DNA from: Cupriavidus pauculus | Lineage (GTDB): Bacteria > Pseudomonadota > Gammaproteobacteria > Burkholderiales > Burkholderiaceae | NCBI RefSeq assembly: GCF_002858765.1 | Contig: NZ_PJRP01000016.1 | Coordinates: 62,001 to 126,000 of the forward strand | Length of the DNA: 64,000 nucleotides | Direction of reading: 5' to 3' | Shown here: piece after piece, positions 60,446-64,000 of the stretch | Position numbering within the stretch: the stretch's first letter is position 1 | Layout: every line of letters begins with the position of its first letter | Notes under the pieces: model-generated | What the model was told of the DNA's origin: nothing | Seen by the model: the letters and a program-made list of their open reading frames with translations, nothing else | Databases searched by the model: none | Program-made: the position numbers and the translations under genes

Positions 60446-61981
60446 ATGACCACCGCAACCGCCACCGCCATGGCCGCCCGCGAGGCCACCCGGCCGAAGC
60501 TGTCGCTCAAGGACAAGTACGCCGTACTGACCCGCGACCTGGGCTGGGACACCACCTACCAGCCCATGGACAAGGTCTTTCCGCACGACAAGTTTGAAGG
60601 CATCGTGATCCATGACTGGGACGGCTGGGAAGACCCGTTCCGCCTGACCATGGACGCCTACTGGAAATTCCAGTCGGAGAAGGAACGCAAGCTGTACGCG
60701 ATCATCGACGCCTTCCAGCAGAACAACGGCCAGCTCAACATCAGCGACGCCCGCTACGTCAACGCGCTGAAGCTGTTCCTGACCGGCGTGTCGCCGCTGG
60801 AGTACGCGGCGCATCGTGGTTTCGCCATGACCGGGCGTAGCCTGCGCGGCGTGGGCGCACGCGTGGCCTGCCAGATGCAGTCGATCGACGAACTGCGCCA
60901 TTGCCAGACCCAGATTCACACGATCAGTCACTACAACAAGTTCTTCAACGGCTTTGCCGACTGGCGCCACCTGCATGACCGGCTCTGGTACCTGTCGGTG
61001 CCCAAGTCGTATTTCGAGGACGCCATGACGGCGGGGCCGTTCGAGTTCATCACGGCGATCTCGTTCTCGTTCGAGTACGTGCTGACGAACCTGCTGTTCA
61101 TGCCGTTCATGTCGGGCGCGGCCTACAACGGCGACATGGCCACGGTGACGTTTGGCTTCTCGGCCCAGTCTGACGAGTCGCGCCACATGACGCTGGGGCT
61201 GGAAGTGGTCAAGTCCATGCTCGAACAGGACCCCGCCAACCTGCCGATCATCCAGAAGTGGATCGACAAGTGGTTCTGGCGCGGCTACCGGCTGCTGACG
61301 CTGGTGGCGATGATGATGGACTACATGTGCCCGAAGCGCGTGATGAGCTGGAAGGAGGCGTGGGAGATCTATTTCGAGCAGAACGGCGGCGCGCTGTTCA
61401 AGGACCTGGCGCGCTATGGCGTCCGCATGCCGAAGTACCACGAGCAGGCCGCGAAGGAGAAGGACCACCTGTCGCATATCGCCTGGGGCATCTTCTACAA
61501 CTTCAACCACGCGGCCGGCATCCACACCTGGGTGCCCGAGCCGAACGAAATGGACTGGCTGGCGCAGAAGTACCCCGACAGCTTCGACGAACACTACCGG
61601 CCGCGCTTCGACTACTGGAAGCAGCAGCACGACGCCGGCCAGCGCTGGACCAATCCCGGCCTGCCGATGCTGTGCCAGATCTGCCAGATTCCGATGGCGT
61701 TCACCGAGCCGGACGACCCCACGCAGGTCTGCTACCGCCACGCCGAACACAACGGCGAGCACTACCACTTCTGCTCGGACGGCTGCCGCGACGTGTTCCT
61801 GAGCGAGCCCGAGAAGTACGTCCAGTCGTGGCTGCCGGTGCACCAGATCTTCCAGGGCAACTGCGGCGGCACCACGCTGCCCGAGGTGCTGGACTGGTAT
61901 CACCTGCAGCCCGAGGACCGCGGCGACTATGCCGATTCGCAGGACCGGGCGAACTGGCAGCGGTGGACCGGCCACGAGTAA
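60446..61981 (+). CDS. dmpN: Phenol hydroxylase alpha subunit (P3)
   Basis: 511 aa from the ATG at 60446. The di-iron ligands are all present: E119 (S-P-L-E-Y-A-A-H-R-G), E149-x2-H152 (I-D-E-L-R-H), E210 (F-S-F-E-Y-V) and E244-x2-H247 (D-E-S-R-H-M). A zinc-binding tail C-Q-I-C-Q near 410 and C-S-D-G-C-R-D-V-F are typical of the TmoA/DmpN group. It hydroxylates phenol to catechol with O2. AGGAG precedes the start. Confidence 0.97.
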   Translation: MTTATATAMAAREATRPKLSLKDKYAVLTRDLGWDTTYQPMDKVFPHDKFEGIVIHDWDGWEDPFRLTMDAYWKFQSEKERKLYAIIDAFQQNNGQLNISDARYVNALKLFLTGVSPLEYAAHRGFAMTGRSLRGVGARVACQMQSIDELRHCQTQIHTISHYNKFFNGFADWRHLHDRLWYLSVPKSYFEDAMTAGPFEFITAISFSFEYVLTNLLFMPFMSGAAYNGDMATVTFGFSAQSDESRHMTLGLEVVKSMLEQDPANLPIIQKWIDKWFWRGYRLLTLVAMMMDYMCPKRVMSWKEAWEIYFEQNGGALFKDLARYGVRMPKYHEQAAKEKDHLSHIAWGIFYNFNHAAGIHTWVPEPNEMDWLAQKYPDSFDEHYRPRFDYWKQQHDAGQRWTNPGLPMLCQICQIPMAFTEPDDPTQVCYRHAEHNGEHYHFCSDGCRDVFLSEPEKYVQSWLPVHQIFQGNCGGTTLPEVLDWYHLQPEDRGDYADSQDRANWQRWTGHE

Positions 61982-62039
61982 GACACCCCAGCACAGACAG
62001 ACGCACAGACGCACAGACAGAAGCAGAAGGAGACAGATC

Positions 62040-62402
62040 ATGCCAGTCATCGCATTGGCGCCCGGCTATACGGGCGACGTTCGCGACCGCGTGGAGAACT
62101 TCCACGGCAACCAGCTGGTGTATTTCGGATGGGACCAGCATCGGCTGTTCTGCAGCCCGTTCACGCTGCCGCTGCCGCCCGACATGCCGTTCGGCGCGCT
62201 GGTCGACAACGTGCTGGTGCCGCTGCTTGGGGCCCATCCCGAAGGCGCGGCCATCGACTGGGCCCGCGTGGAATGGCTGCGCGGCGACGCGCCGTTCACG
62301 CCCGACGAACAGGCCAGCCTGACGGACAACGGCCTGGGCCACAAGTCGCTGCTGCGGCTGCGCACCCCGGGGCTGACCGGCATTGCCGGCTCGTTCAACT
62401 GA
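62040..62402 (+). CDS. dmpO: Phenol hydroxylase gamma subunit (P4)
   Basis: 120 aa. DmpO/PoxE family third subunit of the (alpha-beta-gamma)2 hydroxylase. F-H-G-N-Q-L-V-Y-F-G-W-D and D-W-A-R-V-E-W are characteristic. AAGGAG lies just before the ATG at 62040. The 58 bases between dmpN and this gene contain a repeated ACAGACGC-type run with no obvious role. Confidence 0.94.
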   Translation: MPVIALAPGYTGDVRDRVENFHGNQLVYFGWDQHRLFCSPFTLPLPPDMPFGALVDNVLVPLLGAHPEGAAIDWARVEWLRGDAPFTPDEQASLTDNGLGHKSLLRLRTPGLTGIAGSFN

Positions 62403-62418
62403 CTGCAAGGAGGTTGCC

Positions 62419-63480
62419 ATGCGCTACCAGTTGACCATCGAACCGCTGGGCCAGTCCATCGACGTGGACGAGGGCCAGACCCTGCTGGACGCCTGCCTGC
62501 GCGCCGGCGTATGGCTGCCGCACGCTTGCGGCCACGGCCTGTGCGGTACCTGCAAGGTGCAGACGCTGGACGGCGAGATCGACCACGGCGAGGCGTCGCC
62601 GTTCGCGCTGATGGATTTCGAGCGCGAGGAGGCCAAGTGCCTGGCCTGCTGCGCCACGCCGCTGTCCGACATGACCATCGAGGCCGATATCGAGCCCGAA
62701 CCCGATCATCTGGGGCTGCCGCTGATGGACTTCACGGCCGAAGTCACGCGCATCGAGGCGCTGACGCCAACCATCAAGGGCGTGTTCCTGCGGGTGGAAG
62801 GCGCCGACGCGCTGCGCTTCCAGCCTGGCCAATACGTGAACCTGTGGGTGGGCATGGAAGCCGCGCCACGCGCGTTTTCGATCGCGTCGGCGCCGTCGTC
62901 GGATGAGATCGAACTGAATGTCCGCCTGGTGCCGGGCGGCAGCGCGACGTCGTATATCCACGAAAAACTGGCGGTCGGCGAGCGGCTGCAGCTGTCCGGG
63001 CCGCTGGGCCGCTTCTTTGTGCGCAAGCGCGACCCGCGTCCGCTGGTGTTCATGGCGGGCGGCTCGGGGTTGTCGAGTCCGCGCTCGATGGTGCTGGACC
63101 TGCTGGCGTCGGGCGATACGCGCCAGATCGTGCTGGTACACGGCGCCCGCACGGCCGACGAGCTGTACTACCGCGACGCGTTCGAGGCGCTGACGGCCGA
63201 GTACGACCACTTCACCTATGTGCCGGTGCTGTCGGCCGAGCCGCAGGACAGCGCCTGGGATGGCGAGCGGGGCTATGTGCATGACGTGGCATCCAGCCAT
63301 TTCGGGCACGACTTCCGCGGCTGGCGCGCCTACCTGTGCGGGCCGCCGCCGATGATCGAGGCCTGCATCGCCACGCTGATGCAGTGCCGGCTGTTCGAGA
63401 AGGACATCTTCACCGAGAAATTCCTGTCGGCGGCAGACGCCAGCCAGGCTACCCGCAGTCCGCTGTTCCGTTCGCTGTAG
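62419..63480 (+). CDS. dmpP: Phenol hydroxylase reductase (P5)
   Basis: 353 aa. The N-terminal plant-type ferredoxin cluster is C37-x4-C42-x2-C45-x31-C77. The FAD domain has R-A-F-S-I-A-S-A-P and the NAD domain G-G-S-G-L-S-S and Y-L-C-G-P-P-P-M-I. It feeds NADH electrons to the DmpN di-iron site. AAGGAGG lies six bases before the ATG at 62419, one of the strongest ribosome sites in the window. Confidence 0.97.
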   Translation: MRYQLTIEPLGQSIDVDEGQTLLDACLRAGVWLPHACGHGLCGTCKVQTLDGEIDHGEASPFALMDFEREEAKCLACCATPLSDMTIEADIEPEPDHLGLPLMDFTAEVTRIEALTPTIKGVFLRVEGADALRFQPGQYVNLWVGMEAAPRAFSIASAPSSDEIELNVRLVPGGSATSYIHEKLAVGERLQLSGPLGRFFVRKRDPRPLVFMAGGSGLSSPRSMVLDLLASGDTRQIVLVHGARTADELYYRDAFEALTAEYDHFTYVPVLSAEPQDSAWDGERGYVHDVASSHFGHDFRGWRAYLCGPPPMIEACIATLMQCRLFEKDIFTEKFLSAADASQATRSPLFRSL

Positions 63481-63531
63481 CGACTGACTAGCGACCAAAC
63501 CCCGAAAAACGACCCCATCAAGGAGACAACC

Positions 63532-64000
63532 ATGGACAAGATCCAGATCGACGCCGTGCTCAACCGCATCGAGGAGACCACGGGCCAGCACGCCAACCCG
63601 CGCATCGCCGCCATCGTCCACCGCATGGTGCGCGACCTGTTCTACATGATCGAAGACCTGGACGTGCAGCCCGAGGAATTCTGGTCGGGCCTGAATTTTC
63701 TGGCCCAGGCCGGCCGCGCCGGCGAGCTTGGGCTGATCGCGCCCGGGCTGGGATTCGACCACTTCCTGGACCTGCGCATGGACGAGGCCGAAGCCCGTGC
63801 CGGCATCGAAGGCGGTACGCCGCGGACCATCGAGGGGCCGCTCTACGTGGCCGGCGCGCCGGTGGCGCAGGGCGAGGCCCGCCTGGATGACGGCACCGAC
63901 GAAGGCGAGGTACTGGTGATGGAAGGGCAAGTCAGGGACGCCGGCGGCCAGCCGCTGCCGAATGCCGTGGTGGAGGTCTGGCACGCCAACTCGCTGGGCA
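63532..64000 (+). CDS. catA: Catechol 1,2-dioxygenase (3' partial)
   Basis: 156 residues are visible before the window ends. The N-terminal helical linker domain (about 1-95) and R-T-I-E-G-P-L-Y-V-A-G-A-P, then V-V-E-V-W-H-A-N-S-L-G, identify intradiol catechol 1,2-dioxygenase. The iron-binding Tyr and His residues lie past the edge. AAGGAG precedes the ATG. It takes the catechol made by phenol hydroxylase to cis,cis-muconate (ortho cleavage). It starts 51 bases after dmpP, with no ferredoxin (DmpQ) or extradiol gene between. Confidence 0.93.
   Translation, partial: MDKIQIDAVLNRIEETTGQHANPRIAAIVHRMVRDLFYMIEDLDVQPEEFWSGLNFLAQAGRAGELGLIAPGLGFDHFLDLRMDEAEARAGIEGGTPRTIEGPLYVAGAPVAQGEARLDDGTDEGEVLVMEGQVRDAGGQPLPNAVVEVWHANSLG

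Overview
The window is about two-thirds G+C, densely coded, and reads as a chromosomal segment of a Burkholderiaceae bacterium. Cupriavidus or Ralstonia is my inference from a DmpR/PoxR-type phenol regulon, an orphan Bug-type solute receptor and the hpnIJKL set. No rRNA, tRNA, CRISPR array, insertion sequence or phage gene was seen. Both ends cut a gene: the left edge lacks the start of a DNA exonuclease gene and the right edge lacks most of a catechol dioxygenase gene.

Layout. (1) 1-6.1 kb: a four-gene overlapping DNA-repair operon (exonuclease, ATP-dependent ligase, Lhr-type helicase, PdeM phosphoesterase). (2) 6.3-12.5 kb: a hybrid histidine kinase with duplicated PAS domains, a Rieske oxygenase, an Old Yellow Enzyme and a phospholipase-D lipoprotein. 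(3) 12.7-16.9 kb: glutamate decarboxylase of lower G+C, divergent from a SulP anion transporter, with a nested hairpin in the gadB leader. (4) 17.0-24.4 kb: a seven-gene minus-strand operon for making a phosphonate and probably attaching it to a lipid: CDP-alcohol phosphotransferase, 2OG-Fe(II) oxygenase, HpnL-like flippase, free nucleotidyltransferase, PEP mutase fused to a second nucleotidyltransferase, phosphonopyruvate decarboxylase, and AEP transaminase. (5) 24.6-34.4 kb: a sulfatase-superfamily hydrolase with a Bug receptor and divergent MarR; a frameshifted DUF1254 gene; a di-haem peroxidase and a phosphoesterase lipoprotein next to a TetR regulator; an ArsR regulator coupled to a double SRPBCC protein. 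(6) 34.4-38.8 kb: hopanoid side-chain genes hpnI-J-K-L. (7) 39.3-50.2 kb: GH25 lysozyme plus lipoprotein hydrolase, secreted proteins of unknown function, gdhA, a J-domain protein, a FUSC efflux protein with divergent LysR, and a YihY membrane protein. (8) 50.3-54.6 kb: an ABC efflux operon. (9) 54.6-64 kb: a GntR-controlled 2-hydroxyacid dehydrogenase, then the phenol regulon: a DmpR-type activator, sigma-54 promoter with paired activator sites, dmpKLMNOP, and catechol 1,2-dioxygenase.

The most interesting locus is region 4. The steps PEP to phosphonopyruvate to phosphonoacetaldehyde to 2-aminoethylphosphonate (AEP) are all encoded, no phosphonate-degrading gene is visible, and the remaining genes look like nucleotide activation, transfer to an alcohol acceptor, oxidation and membrane translocation. 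I infer a phosphonolipid or another CMP-AEP-derived envelope component. Its flippase is a paralogue of HpnL, which is encoded 13 kb away in the hopanoid cluster, so two envelope-lipid systems lie close together. All functional calls rest on motifs read directly and on known families; no database search was run.
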